Source: a virus. Taken from it: a stretch of 64,000 nt of DNA. The position numbers and the translations under genes were made by a program. The notes under the pieces are model-generated. The model ran no database searches. It had not been told where the DNA came from and saw nothing but the letters and a program-made list of their open reading frames with translations. Positions 23,730-30,395 of the stretch are shown here, one piece after another. The stretch's first letter is position 1, and each line of letters starts with the position of its first letter. Location: IMG/VR virus record IMGVR_UViG_3300042569_003487, positions 1 through 64,000 of that record. One strand, 5' to 3'.

Positions 23730-24287
23730 TTATTTATCGAAACCTAGCTTCTTTAGCTCTGCAATAGTTTCCTTGGCACTAGTATGTAAAATGCCAGTTC
23801 CACCGGCTGCAATCCAAGCATCAAGTTTCTTTGGCGTATCATCAATTAAAATATCCTGAGGCCCTGTTGCAAATTCAAATTTGTTACCATAGAAAATAGT
23901 CTTTTCTTTACCTGTCCAGTCTTCCTTTTTTGTAATATATGGAAAATCCCAATTTAAATTTTTCTTAAGCCATTTAGCTTTACCGGTAATTGACTTTGGA
24001 TCAAGCGACGGTGAAGATAAGATAGTTGGGTTAAACTTTCTAATAAAAGACCAAAGGTCAATACCATCAGTCATCCATTCCATGCCTGCCCAAAATGCCT
24101 CGCCGGCTTTTCCAACAAGTTTCCAACTTGCATTTTTTGAATATTCCCTTTGAAATTCTTCGATAGTCATGCCAGCTTCCTTTTCAAACTGGGAATCCCA
24201 ATCTGAAAGTACTCCATCCATGTCGCAAAAGATTCTCATTGGTTGAACACTCTCGTTAAATTGTGTGTATAGCTTAATGTGTTGCAT
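23730..24287 (-). CDS. HAD-family 5'-nucleotidase with capsid-targeting-like leader
   Basis: After an N-terminal extension MQHIKLYTQFNE/SVQ comes RIFCDMDGVLSDW with the HAD nucleophile D22 and general acid D24. Then TILSSPSLDP, KEDWTGKEKTIFYG and QDILIDDTPKKLD follow, as in the NT5C deoxyribonucleotidase group. These enzymes remove phosphate from (deoxy)nucleoside monophosphates. The normal start of the fold would be M17, so the 16-residue extension is extra and fits the leader pattern, although P3 is F rather than L/I. The ATAAATA box is only 4 nt before the ATG. Confidence 0.78.
   Translation of the reverse strand: MQHIKLYTQFNESVQPMRIFCDMDGVLSDWDSQFEKEAGMTIEEFQREYSKNASWKLVGKAGEAFWAGMEWMTDGIDLWSFIRKFNPTILSSPSLDPKSITGKAKWLKKNLNWDFPYITKKEDWTGKEKTIFYGNKFEFATGPQDILIDDTPKKLDAWIAAGGTGILHTSAKETIAELKKLGFDK
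23731..23737 (-). promoter_or_regulatory. Late-type promoter box ATAAATA
   Basis: Minus-strand ATAAATAAC lies 20 nt before the GTG at 23710, inside the end of the preceding gene. Confidence 0.6.
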
Positions 24288-24291
24288 ATTA

Positions 24292-24298
24292 TATTTAT
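24292..24298 (-). promoter_or_regulatory. ATAAATA box with short spacing
   Basis: Minus-strand ATAAATATA lies 4 nt before the ATG at 24287. If used as a -10 box, the transcript would be leaderless. Confidence 0.4.
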
Positions 24299-25095
24299 TG
24301 TTGTAGACTTGGAACCCAATGTGTAGTTCTGCCGTCTGCTGTTTTTTCTCTAATTACTATATTTCCATGAGGATCTGCACTCTTTCCATAGACTTCAAAT
24401 TCAAAAACAAAGTCGCCAGTTTCACCAGTAACTTGTTGATAATTTCTAATACTTGCTCCGCCCTGTGCATATGACGCCCTACTAATTAATTTAGAATAGT
24501 CCCATAGTAATTGAATCTCATTATCGGTAAGATCCTTAACCAATCTATGCGGGGAAATCTTAGAACGATATAACATTTCACATTTAATATAGTTTCCAAT
24601 TCCTGCAAAAAGCCTCTGGTCCATTAGCGCTTCTACAACAGTTTTATTTGGAACCCTCTCGAATGATCTAATCGTATTATAAACAGATGCAGTTGTGTCG
24701 TTTAGCGCATCAACTCCTAGGGTTTTTAATTTTGCGTCCAATTCAACCTTACTTGCAAACTTAAGGGTACCGAATCGGCGCTGATCAATAAAAAACAGTT
24801 CAAGACCATCATCAAATGAAAGTTTAATGTGTGCATGTGGTTTTTGATAGATTGACCAAAACCCGCTCATTCCCAATGTAATCCAGATAGACATGGCGCC
24901 TTCCAATTCTAACCAGATGAATTTGCCTTTAACTCCGCCTCCAACTACCTCCAGGGGCAGCTCCAGGGCTCCCAGGCCAACTGGGGGAGTCTTTAAGAAG
25001 CGTCCACCAAGTATTTCTACACTAGTTAGTTTTCTATTAATACAATAATTTCGCAAACCTTCATATACGCGTCTGCACTCTGGTCCTTCTGGCAT
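24295..25095 (-). CDS. mutM: Formamidopyrimidine-DNA glycosylase / Nei-like
   Basis: It starts MPEGPE, the Fpg/Nei signature in which P2 is the catalytic nucleophile and E3 assists. The middle has the helix-two-turn-helix region (VVEALMDQRLFAGIGNYIKCE), and QGGASIRNY follows. The C-terminal hairpin (VYGKSADPHGN ... GRTTHWVPSLQ) has the Fpg finger layout and its arginine, but all four zinc cysteines are missing, so it is a zincless finger as in NEIL1-type enzymes. It removes oxidised bases and nicks DNA. Codons for residues 40-48 contain three CCAGG-type pentamers. A GTATAAT box lies 15 nt upstream. Confidence 0.9.
   Translation of the reverse strand: MPEGPECRRVYEGLRNYCINRKLTSVEILGGRFLKTPPVGLGALELPLEVVGGGVKGKFIWLELEGAMSIWITLGMSGFWSIYQKPHAHIKLSFDDGLELFFIDQRRFGTLKFASKVELDAKLKTLGVDALNDTTASVYNTIRSFERVPNKTVVEALMDQRLFAGIGNYIKCEMLYRSKISPHRLVKDLTDNEIQLLWDYSKLISRASYAQGGASIRNYQQVTGETGDFVFEFEVYGKSADPHGNIVIREKTADGRTTHWVPSLQQ
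24951..24976. repeat. Small CCAGG cluster inside a gene
   Basis: CCAGG occurs at 24951, 24963 and 24972 inside the glycosylase gene, spaced 12 and 9 bp, repeating the style of the island at 2371-2820. Confidence 0.5.
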
Positions 25096-25110
25096 ATCCT
25101 ATTTTTTGAT

Positions 25111-25117
25111 ATTATAC
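25111..25117 (-). promoter_or_regulatory. GTATAAT box of the glycosylase gene
   Basis: Minus-strand GGGTATAATATC lies 15 nt before the ATG at 25095. GGTATAATATC recurs at 32296-32302. Confidence 0.6.
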
Positions 25118-25130
25118 CCAATTCGCGCAA

Positions 25131-25137
25131 ATAAATA
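25131..25137 (+). promoter_or_regulatory. Late-type promoter box ATAAATA
   Basis: ATAAATAACTACAAAATA lies 23 nt (from heptamer end) before the ATG at 25161, back to back with a GTATAAT box for the divergent gene. Confidence 0.7.
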
Positions 25138-25160
25138 ACTACAAAATAGATCTATTTAAA

Positions 25161-25592
25161 ATGATTTACAATTTCAAAGATTTCGTTACTAAGGTTGACG
25201 AAAACGTAAACTCTGAAGAGTTTTTAAACAAATTTGGTTTAACTGAAGAAGAAGATGCAACCGCAGCAGACGCTCCAGTTGAAGATGCACCAGAAGAAGA
25301 TGCTCCAGTTGCTGACGAAGCTGCTGATTTAGAAGCTTTCAAAAAGGAACACCTTGATGTAATGTTCAATGAACTTTCATCTGATGACTTTGATTCATTC
25401 TATTCTTCAGAATTTAAAGAGTGGAAAGAAATGGAAGATGGTGAAGATAAAGAAGCTAAAAAAGAAGAAATCCTTACAAAAATCAAGGATATGTTCCAAT
25501 TAGGCGAAGAAGAAAAAGAAGAAGAAGCTCCAGCAGAAGAAGACGCACCAGCTGAAGATGAGCCAGCTGCAGAAGAAGCGCCAGAAGCATAA
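25161..25592 (+). CDS. Very acidic protein, possible internal or scaffold protein
   Basis: The 143-residue protein starts MIYNFKDFVTKVDE/N, which fits the leader only weakly (P3 is V). It is dominated by Asp, Glu, Ala and Pro repeats (EDAPEEDAPVADE and similar) around a short helical core with aromatic residues (SSDDFDSFYSSEFKEW). Such a composition suits a scaffold, a DNA mimic or a charge-balancing internal head protein. It is the first gene of a late operon with two spanin-like proteins. Confidence 0.6.
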   Translation: MIYNFKDFVTKVDENVNSEEFLNKFGLTEEEDATAADAPVEDAPEEDAPVADEAADLEAFKKEHLDVMFNELSSDDFDSFYSSEFKEWKEMEDGEDKEAKKEEILTKIKDMFQLGEEEKEEEAPAEEDAPAEDEPAAEEAPEA

Positions 25593-25605
25593 TTAAATTT
25601 TTCCT

Positions 25606-26013
25606 ATGAAATCTCAACAAAAAGCAAAGCTTAAAGAAGAGGGTATTAAAATTGTTGAATTTGCAAAAGCAAATAAGAGCAAATGGCGCTATATTTTATA
25701 TGTAATTGGCGGTCTTATTGTTCTTTATGGGTTAATTTATGTTTTTACTCCAAAGCCACAAATGCCAGTAGAGTATAAAGCAATAATTGATTCATTAACT
25801 GTTGCAAATAAAGAATTAGAAGCAAAACAACTAAAGATTGATAGTTCAATTCAAGTTTATGAAACTGAAGTAAAGGCTATTGATTTCCAAGTTGATCACA
25901 TTAAAGAAAAGACTACAATTATTCGTGAATATTATCATGAACAAAGCGCAGCAGCTTCTAGTTATACACCAACTCAAATTGATTCCTTCTTTAAAGCTAG
26001 ATACAATTATTAA
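25606..26013 (+). CDS. Membrane-anchored coiled-coil protein (i-spanin-like)
   Basis: The 135-residue protein has a basic N-terminus, one membrane helix (about residues 29-48), then a long helix with heptad character (IIDSLTVANKELEAKQL, YETEVKAIDFQVDHIKEK) and a short tail. This is the layout of inner-membrane spanin subunits. The gene directly downstream encodes an exported protein, as in spanin pairs. The pairing is inferred from topology and order. Confidence 0.6.
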   Translation: MKSQQKAKLKEEGIKIVEFAKANKSKWRYILYVIGGLIVLYGLIYVFTPKPQMPVEYKAIIDSLTVANKELEAKQLKIDSSIQVYETEVKAIDFQVDHIKEKTTIIREYYHEQSAAASSYTPTQIDSFFKARYNY

Positions 26014-26014
26014 T

Positions 26015-26416
26015 ATGAAGAAATTACTTTTTATAATTGCACTATTTCCAGTTTTTGCGTTTGCTCAAACTGCACCACAGGACACGGTTAAAATTCCAGC
26101 ACCTGTTGCAAAGCAGATTGTTAAGGACTTAATTGGTGGTGATAGCGCAAAGGCTGAACTTAAACTTGCAAATGAACAACTAGTTTTACTTAATCAAAAG
26201 ATTGTGCTAAAAGATAGTATTATTTCAGGTCATGTTCAAAAGGGTGTTATGTACGAAGATCGTATTAAAAATGAGCAATTGAAATTTGAAACTCAGGGTT
26301 TATGGGTTAAAGATCTTCAAAAGCAAAATAAGAAGCTTAAAACTAAATTAACCTTTACTAAAATTATTAGTGGAATTTTGGTTGGTAGTTTAGGCTATCT
26401 TTATATCATGAAATAA
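26015..26416 (+). CDS. Exported coiled-coil protein with C-terminal membrane helix (o-spanin-like?)
   Basis: The ATG at 26015 lies 1 nt after the previous stop and begins a clear signal peptide MKKLLFIIALFPVFAFAQ. The mature part is helical and ends with a hydrophobic helix (IISGILVGSLGYLYIMK). The product is 133 residues. No lipobox is present, so it would not be a lipoprotein; the C-terminal helix would anchor it. A lysis or envelope role together with the previous gene is plausible. Confidence 0.6.
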   Translation: MKKLLFIIALFPVFAFAQTAPQDTVKIPAPVAKQIVKDLIGGDSAKAELKLANEQLVLLNQKIVLKDSIISGHVQKGVMYEDRIKNEQLKFETQGLWVKDLQKQNKKLKTKLTFTKIISGILVGSLGYLYIMK

Positions 26417-26437
26417 GACAAACCTTATTAAATTAAA

Positions 26438-26465
26438 AAAGGGACAGCTTTTCAGTTGTCCCTTT
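26438..26465 (+). terminator. Hairpin terminator
   Basis: A 9-bp stem (26438-26446 with 26457-26465) is followed by a T-rich stretch. It lies between convergent genes ending at 26416 and 26488. Confidence 0.8.
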
Positions 26466-26487
26466 CTTTTTTACATGGCATGCAAGA

Positions 26488-26685
26488 TTATTCGATAATT
26501 CCAAGGATTTTGGATTCTTGAACAGACTCAACAGTCATTGCTGAAATTCCATCTCCAAATCTAGCTCGGATTTTAGCTTCTGCATCAGATACAGAGTTAG
26601 CACTTACGACATACAATTCTTTAATGAATTTACGTTTACCACTTTCGGTTTCGGTCTCAAATTTGATTCTTACTAAATAATACAT
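26488..26685 (-). CDS. DUF4494-like small protein
   Basis: The 65-residue protein MYYLVRIKFETETESGK ... FIKELYVVSANSVSDAEAKIRARF reads like DUF4494, a small beta-alpha domain family common in Bacteroidota and their phages. Function unknown. It lies in a series of small minus-strand genes. Confidence 0.6.
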   Translation of the reverse strand: MYYLVRIKFETETESGKRKFIKELYVVSANSVSDAEAKIRARFGDGISAMTVESVQESKILGIIE

Positions 26686-26707
26686 AGCTTTTAATTTATA
26701 GGTTATT

Positions 26708-26923
26708 CTACTTTAACATTGATTTAAGTTCTATTAAAACTTCTTCGTTTGTATGACCTGCTCTAACCATTTCATACATTTTATCTAACATATCAACAGA
26801 TAAGCTATCGCCCATTACTGCATCAATTTTCTTAATCGCTACAAATTCTCTTGGACCAGTAAACTTCTCAAGTCTTTCAATAAAATCGGCTGGATCTGGA
26901 ATAAAATATTTGTTAAATCCCAT
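26708..26923 (-). CDS. Small hypothetical protein, 71 aa
   Basis: A helical 71-residue protein with ADFIERLEKF and TNEEVLIELKSMLK. It is 2 nt from the upstream KTSC gene, so probably co-transcribed. No family is recognised. Confidence 0.55.
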   Translation of the reverse strand: MGFNKYFIPDPADFIERLEKFTGPREFVAIKKIDAVMGDSLSVDMLDKMYEMVRAGHTNEEVLIELKSMLK

Positions 26924-26925
26924 GT

Positions 26926-27141
26926 TTATGATTTAAGGTAATCGTATGTGCCTTTGATATTGGCATTTAGGAATTTACCAAAGGATTCGGCTTCGCATAA
27001 TCCAGCGTACACTGATTCGGAAACTCCTTGGTATGTATAAATTGAGCCGCTTTTAAATTGAACATATAGTTCATTTAGGGTAGGGTCATAACCAAATGCA
27101 TCAATAGTTGATGATGTTACAGATTGTAGTTCGACGTTCAT
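26926..27141 (-). CDS. KTSC domain protein
   Basis: A 71-residue single-domain protein. The strings SSTIDAFGYDPTLNELYVQF, GSIYTYQGVSESVYAGL, and AESFGKFLNANIKGTYDY match the KTSC domain pattern (S-x-I, L-x-V-x-F, Y-x-Y, S-x-G-x-F/Y, I-x-x-x-Y). KTSC domains are short phage and bacterial domains sometimes fused to RNA-related proteins; their molecular role is unclear. Confidence 0.8.
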   Translation of the reverse strand: MNVELQSVTSSTIDAFGYDPTLNELYVQFKSGSIYTYQGVSESVYAGLCEAESFGKFLNANIKGTYDYLKS

Positions 27142-27167
27142 ATTATTAGTTTTATACTGATAATATA

Positions 27168-27350
27168 CTAAGAAGTCTTATGTTTTTCTCTAAAAAATAA
27201 AAAATAAAGTCCAAAAAAGAATGCCGATAGGCAATAGAAAATAGCGTCCGTAATCCAATAAGAACCGGTCCATTTCATAATTAGAGCAAATAGGGCATCG
27301 AAACCAAGAGGGTTGAAGAAAGTCGCCAGGATCAGGATCCAAGTCCCCAT
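27168..27350 (-). CDS. Small membrane protein
   Basis: I choose the ATG at 27350 (MGTWILILATFF), giving 60 residues with two hydrophobic helices (about 3-24 and 30-52) and a basic end (FREKHKTS). A start 14 codons upstream is open but gives an unlikely charged extension. Function unknown. Confidence 0.5.
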   Translation of the reverse strand: MGTWILILATFFNPLGFDALFALIMKWTGSYWITDAIFYCLSAFFFGLYFLFFREKHKTS

Positions 27351-27477
27351 GATCTTTCTCTTCTTTTGTTTTAATTTGGCAAATACTATCACTATCCATG
27401 GTGTTAGGAATTTTCTCAGCTGAAAAAATTGATTAGTTGAGTAAACTGAGGATCGTTAAATCTTAATTATTTATTAA

Positions 27478-27711
27478 CTACCACTTGGGTTCGGGTAAAG
27501 GGCACGATTCATCCTTAGTTGCGGTCTTTGCAAAAATAAAACAGCCACATTCTCCACATTGACCGGAGTCGGCTAGGAATTTTTCGCAATCATAACAAAT
27601 ATTCAAGCGATTAGTTCGAATATCATCACCGACAAATAACTCATCAAATATCCCTTTAAGCTGAGTCCTAATTTCCTTTGATTTACAATTCTTGCAGTCG
27701 CTCATGTTCAA
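27478..27711 (-). CDS. Small zinc-ribbon protein
   Basis: The 77-residue protein has several cysteine pairs: CKNC, CYDC, and CGECGCF, with a final ESCPLPEPKW. The spacing and the ending CPxxKW resemble a small cysteine-rich family widely seen in T4-like phages (DUF6171-like). Zinc binding is likely; function is unknown. It overlaps the UV endonuclease gene by 29 nt. Confidence 0.7.
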   Translation of the reverse strand: MNMSDCKNCKSKEIRTQLKGIFDELFVGDDIRTNRLNICYDCEKFLADSGQCGECGCFIFAKTATKDESCPLPEPKW

Positions 27712-28642
27712 ACGGAATATAATTTTCTAATAGAGTATTATACTGTTCTCTGTATTTTAGAACAGCAAGATCTTTGGCTTTTGCTTCAACTTCAATGTCT
27801 AACACTAATCCATAAGGATTAATTTGTTCATAGATATAATCTGCATGAGATCTAGCAATAACTGAAGAATCTTCAAATGTTTTCTTTGAACTTGAATAGT
27901 GTGTTAGCGGAGTGCAAGGCCAAGTTGAAGCTGCAAGAGTTAGAGCATCCTCTTCAGTTAATCCACTGGTATTAAATCGGTGGTGGTGAAAATCAAATGT
28001 GATAGGTGTTCCAATCCTTGCAGTAATTAAATCATAGAGATCTTGAACTGAATATTGTGTAGCCTTATCATCATTTTCTACAACCAGTCGGTTTTGGGCA
28101 GATTTGCTAAGTAGTTTAAAATTTTGACAAAATCTATCAGCAGCCGCTTCTTTATCACCGTAAGTTCCGCCTACGTGAATATTAACTGGAAATCTATGGT
28201 CATTTGGTAATCCCATTAGATCCATAATTTCAGAATGCTGATTTAAATCTTTGATAGTTTTTGTAACAACGCTTGGAGTTGGCGAAGGTAAAACATCAAA
28301 CTGACCAGGGTGCATTGATAATCTAATATTATTTGCAAGTACAAATTCTCCAATTGCCTGCATGTCGGGTAGAATTTCCTGAAAATTTGGCAATTGAGTA
28401 ATTTCATATTCTGACATCCATGGAAAAACATCGCTAGACATACGATAAACATAAATGTCATTTGCAACATTCCATTTTAAGATCGTAAGAATATCCTTGA
28501 TATTTTGATGGGCCAACTCGCCACAGTATTGAATACCCTTTTGTTGAAAGGTTTTCTTAATCATACCACGATTTGCAGTAACCTTTCTATCTAGTGATAG
28601 GTTAATACAGCAATATCCAAGACGAGTTGTTTCATTTATCAT
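27683..28642 (-). CDS. uvsE: UV damage endonuclease, UvsE/UVDE family
   Basis: The protein has the layout of UVDE enzymes, a TIM-barrel repair nuclease: LGYCCINLSL at the start, YRMSSDVFPW, LSMHPGQFDVLPS, HVGGTYGDKEAA, RLVVENDDK, ITFDFHHHRFN and HADYIYEQI. The histidines, glutamate and aspartates listed form the three-metal site in this family. It nicks DNA 5' of UV photoproducts, giving repair independent of UvrABC. At 319 residues it is of usual size. It lies in the repair block next to an exonuclease and near the ligase. Confidence 0.9.
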   Translation of the reverse strand: MINETTRLGYCCINLSLDRKVTANRGMIKKTFQQKGIQYCGELAHQNIKDILTILKWNVANDIYVYRMSSDVFPWMSEYEITQLPNFQEILPDMQAIGEFVLANNIRLSMHPGQFDVLPSPTPSVVTKTIKDLNQHSEIMDLMGLPNDHRFPVNIHVGGTYGDKEAAADRFCQNFKLLSKSAQNRLVVENDDKATQYSVQDLYDLITARIGTPITFDFHHHRFNTSGLTEEDALTLAASTWPCTPLTHYSSSKKTFEDSSVIARSHADYIYEQINPYGLVLDIEVEAKAKDLAVLKYREQYNTLLENYIPFEHERLQEL

Positions 28643-28654
28643 AGATCTAATATA

Positions 28655-28873
28655 CTAAATAATTTTCATTTTTGTGAGCTCTTCACACTTTTCAAATTCT
28701 TCTTGCCCTTCAAAATAAACTATCATTTCTTTTAAGAGGTCTTCTTTTTCCTTTTCATCAAATGGAATATCATCTGGCCATGTAAAATCGTTGGATGCAA
28801 GGTGTTTATACATTTCTTCCATCATATCAATGTACATGCTTTCTAGAGCAGCTTTATAATCAATAACTCGCAT
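28655..28873 (-). CDS. Small UVR-like helical protein
   Basis: The 72-residue acidic protein ends in IVYFEGQEEFEKCEELTKMK, which resembles the UVR helical motif and the ends of the proteins at 17349 and 51466. It overlaps the exonuclease gene by 14 nt, so it sits in a repair operon next to the UV endonuclease. Confidence 0.6.
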   Translation of the reverse strand: MRVIDYKAALESMYIDMMEEMYKHLASNDFTWPDDIPFDEKEKEDLLKEMIVYFEGQEEFEKCEELTKMKII

Positions 28874-29483
28874 TCTGATAATTATTTGTAGCTTTACGAA
28901 TTACTTCAATTACATCGATTGCATCGTCTAATCCATCATGAGTAACATGATTTTCTAATCCAATTCTCTCTTTACACTTTCCTAAACCTGGCAAAGACTG
29001 ATCAGTTTTCCAATCGGTAACAAGTACAGCTGGATCAATAATTCGGTTTCTAATTTTAACTTTAGTGTTCCAAGTTGGAATTAGGGTCTCTAGCCAAACT
29101 TTATCAAACGATGCAAAGTTTTTTCCGGCCGCATTAATAATAACCCTGTCTCCATCAACTTCACAACCATGAAAAGCGGCCCAACTTGCAAATGCAGTAG
29201 CTACCATTTGTGGAGTTAAGATATTGTGTTTTTTACGATATTCACCTCGTTCTTCTCTTGGAATTTTTTCCATGCCAGCAATAATCTCAATAAGATTCAT
29301 GTTCATGTTAATTGCAAAGGCTGACCCTGAATAGTGTGGATGCTCAATTACACAATTAAATTTAGGTAATTCTGAAATTGGCTTAACTTCATTTGTGTCT
29401 TCAATTACTGCACCAATTTGTAGTATTTGACAGTTTTGTGGGTCTAACCCAGTAGTTTCCAAATCAATTGATATGTACTTCAT
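28860..29483 (-). CDS. DnaQ-like 3'-5' exonuclease
   Basis: The N-terminus MKYISIDLETTGLDP carries the ExoI motif (D7, E9). Motif III is HDGLDDAIDVIEVI, with H and D in the DEDDh spacing. The family trims DNA or RNA from the 3' end using two metal ions. At 207 residues it is a stand-alone domain. In a repair block it could serve proofreading, mismatch trimming or RNA turnover. Confidence 0.82.
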   Translation of the reverse strand: MKYISIDLETTGLDPQNCQILQIGAVIEDTNEVKPISELPKFNCVIEHPHYSGSAFAINMNMNLIEIIAGMEKIPREERGEYRKKHNILTPQMVATAFASWAAFHGCEVDGDRVIINAAGKNFASFDKVWLETLIPTWNTKVKIRNRIIDPAVLVTDWKTDQSLPGLGKCKERIGLENHVTHDGLDDAIDVIEVIRKATNNYQNASY

Positions 29484-29500
29484 TTCTTACGTTTTATTAT

Positions 29501-29507
29501 ATTATAC
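29501..29507 (-). promoter_or_regulatory. GTATAAT box of exonuclease operon
   Basis: Minus-strand TAGTATAATATAAT lies 17 nt before the ATG at 29483, at the very end of the preceding gene. Confidence 0.55.
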
Positions 29508-29917
29508 TAATCTAAGATATCCCATGGCAAATCATCATCCTGAATAGGAGTAGACTTTTTAGGCGTACTCGGAGCATCTCCAAATAAGTCATTCATAATT
29601 TCATCATCAGTCATATCTTGCTCGTCTAAAATATTATTAGATTTTGCAATATGAATTTGAGTTGCTTCAATTGTATTGAAATATTTGATTTGGCCGCTAG
29701 GACTTTCCCATTTACGACCGGCTAATTTATAGCCAACTTGAATTTGATCTCCAGGTTTTGCAAAATCTAGCATTTCGCATTTTTCTTGGATTGCAACAAA
29801 TGTTACATACTGTGGGTACTTATCATTAGTCCCGACTACAAATTCTCTTTTTTTGAATTTGGCTGATACAAATTGAGTATCATCTACATTAATTAGGGTT
29901 CCGTTAAAGGTTGACAT
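29507..29917 (-). CDS. DUF3127-like OB-fold protein with SSB-like tail
   Basis: The core has FKKREFVVGTNDKYPQYVTF, KPGDQIQVGYKLAGRKWESP and GQIKYFNTIEA, the signature of DUF3127, a Bacteroidota OB-fold family. The last third is acidic and ends DDDLPWDILD, very like the C-terminal tip (DDDIPF) by which bacterial SSB recruits partners. This suggests a phage single-stranded DNA-binding protein. It is the third gene of the ligase-kinase operon. Confidence 0.75.
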   Translation of the reverse strand: MSTFNGTLINVDDTQFVSAKFKKREFVVGTNDKYPQYVTFVAIQEKCEMLDFAKPGDQIQVGYKLAGRKWESPSGQIKYFNTIEATQIHIAKSNNILDEQDMTDDEIMNDLFGDAPSTPKKSTPIQDDDLPWDILD

Positions 29918-29918
29918 A

Positions 29919-30395
29919 TTAAAAGTTTGGGTTTGTTATTTTTAAATCGTAATCTGAAAATCCAGCAAATAACTCTCTATCTGCTTGAAGTCTTGCATCA
30001 ACTGTGTGGCCTGGCATAACTCTTTCTTCAAGTCGAGTTTTTCTAATTTCTTCTTCAATATCAAAGAATATTACAAATGATTTTGCACGATCTTCTTCAG
30101 AAAGATGAGACAGTCCGCTTGGGGTCATAATAAAAACATCATCTCTATAAAACTGTTTAAGAGTAGTGCCGTATGACCAACCATTAAAATCAATTACTTC
30201 ATAAAATTCATCTTCATCTTTCATTGATTGACACTGGTCTTGACTAAGAAAGAAATAATCCTTGCCGTCCTTTTCGCCTGGTCTTGGTGGACGTGTTGTA
30301 TAACTTACGGCGTAAGTCATGCCTCTTTCTTCGAGGCGTTTTCTCATGAAATCTTTACCTGATGCACCAGGTCCTACTAAAATAATTCTTGGCAT
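29919..30395 (-). CDS. gmk: Guanylate kinase-like protein
   Basis: The P-loop is GPGASGKDF (residues 8-16). The guanylate-kinase core motif AVSYTTRPPRPGEKDGKDYFF follows as two adjoining parts, then EVIDFNGWSYGTT, the GMP-binding region. The enzyme would phosphorylate (d)GMP using ATP. At 158 residues it is shorter than cellular Gmk (about 200) but keeps the key residues. Its ATG overlaps the ligase stop (TAATG). Confidence 0.85.
   Translation of the reverse strand: MPRIILVGPGASGKDFMRKRLEERGMTYAVSYTTRPPRPGEKDGKDYFFLSQDQCQSMKDEDEFYEVIDFNGWSYGTTLKQFYRDDVFIMTPSGLSHLSEEDRAKSFVIFFDIEEEIRKTRLEERVMPGHTVDARLQADRELFAGFSDYDLKITNPNF

Noticed and set aside
27190-27399. Alternative minus-strand frame over the small membrane protein
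   Set aside because: The other frame gives a typical two-helix membrane protein; this one mixes charged and aromatic residues without pattern.
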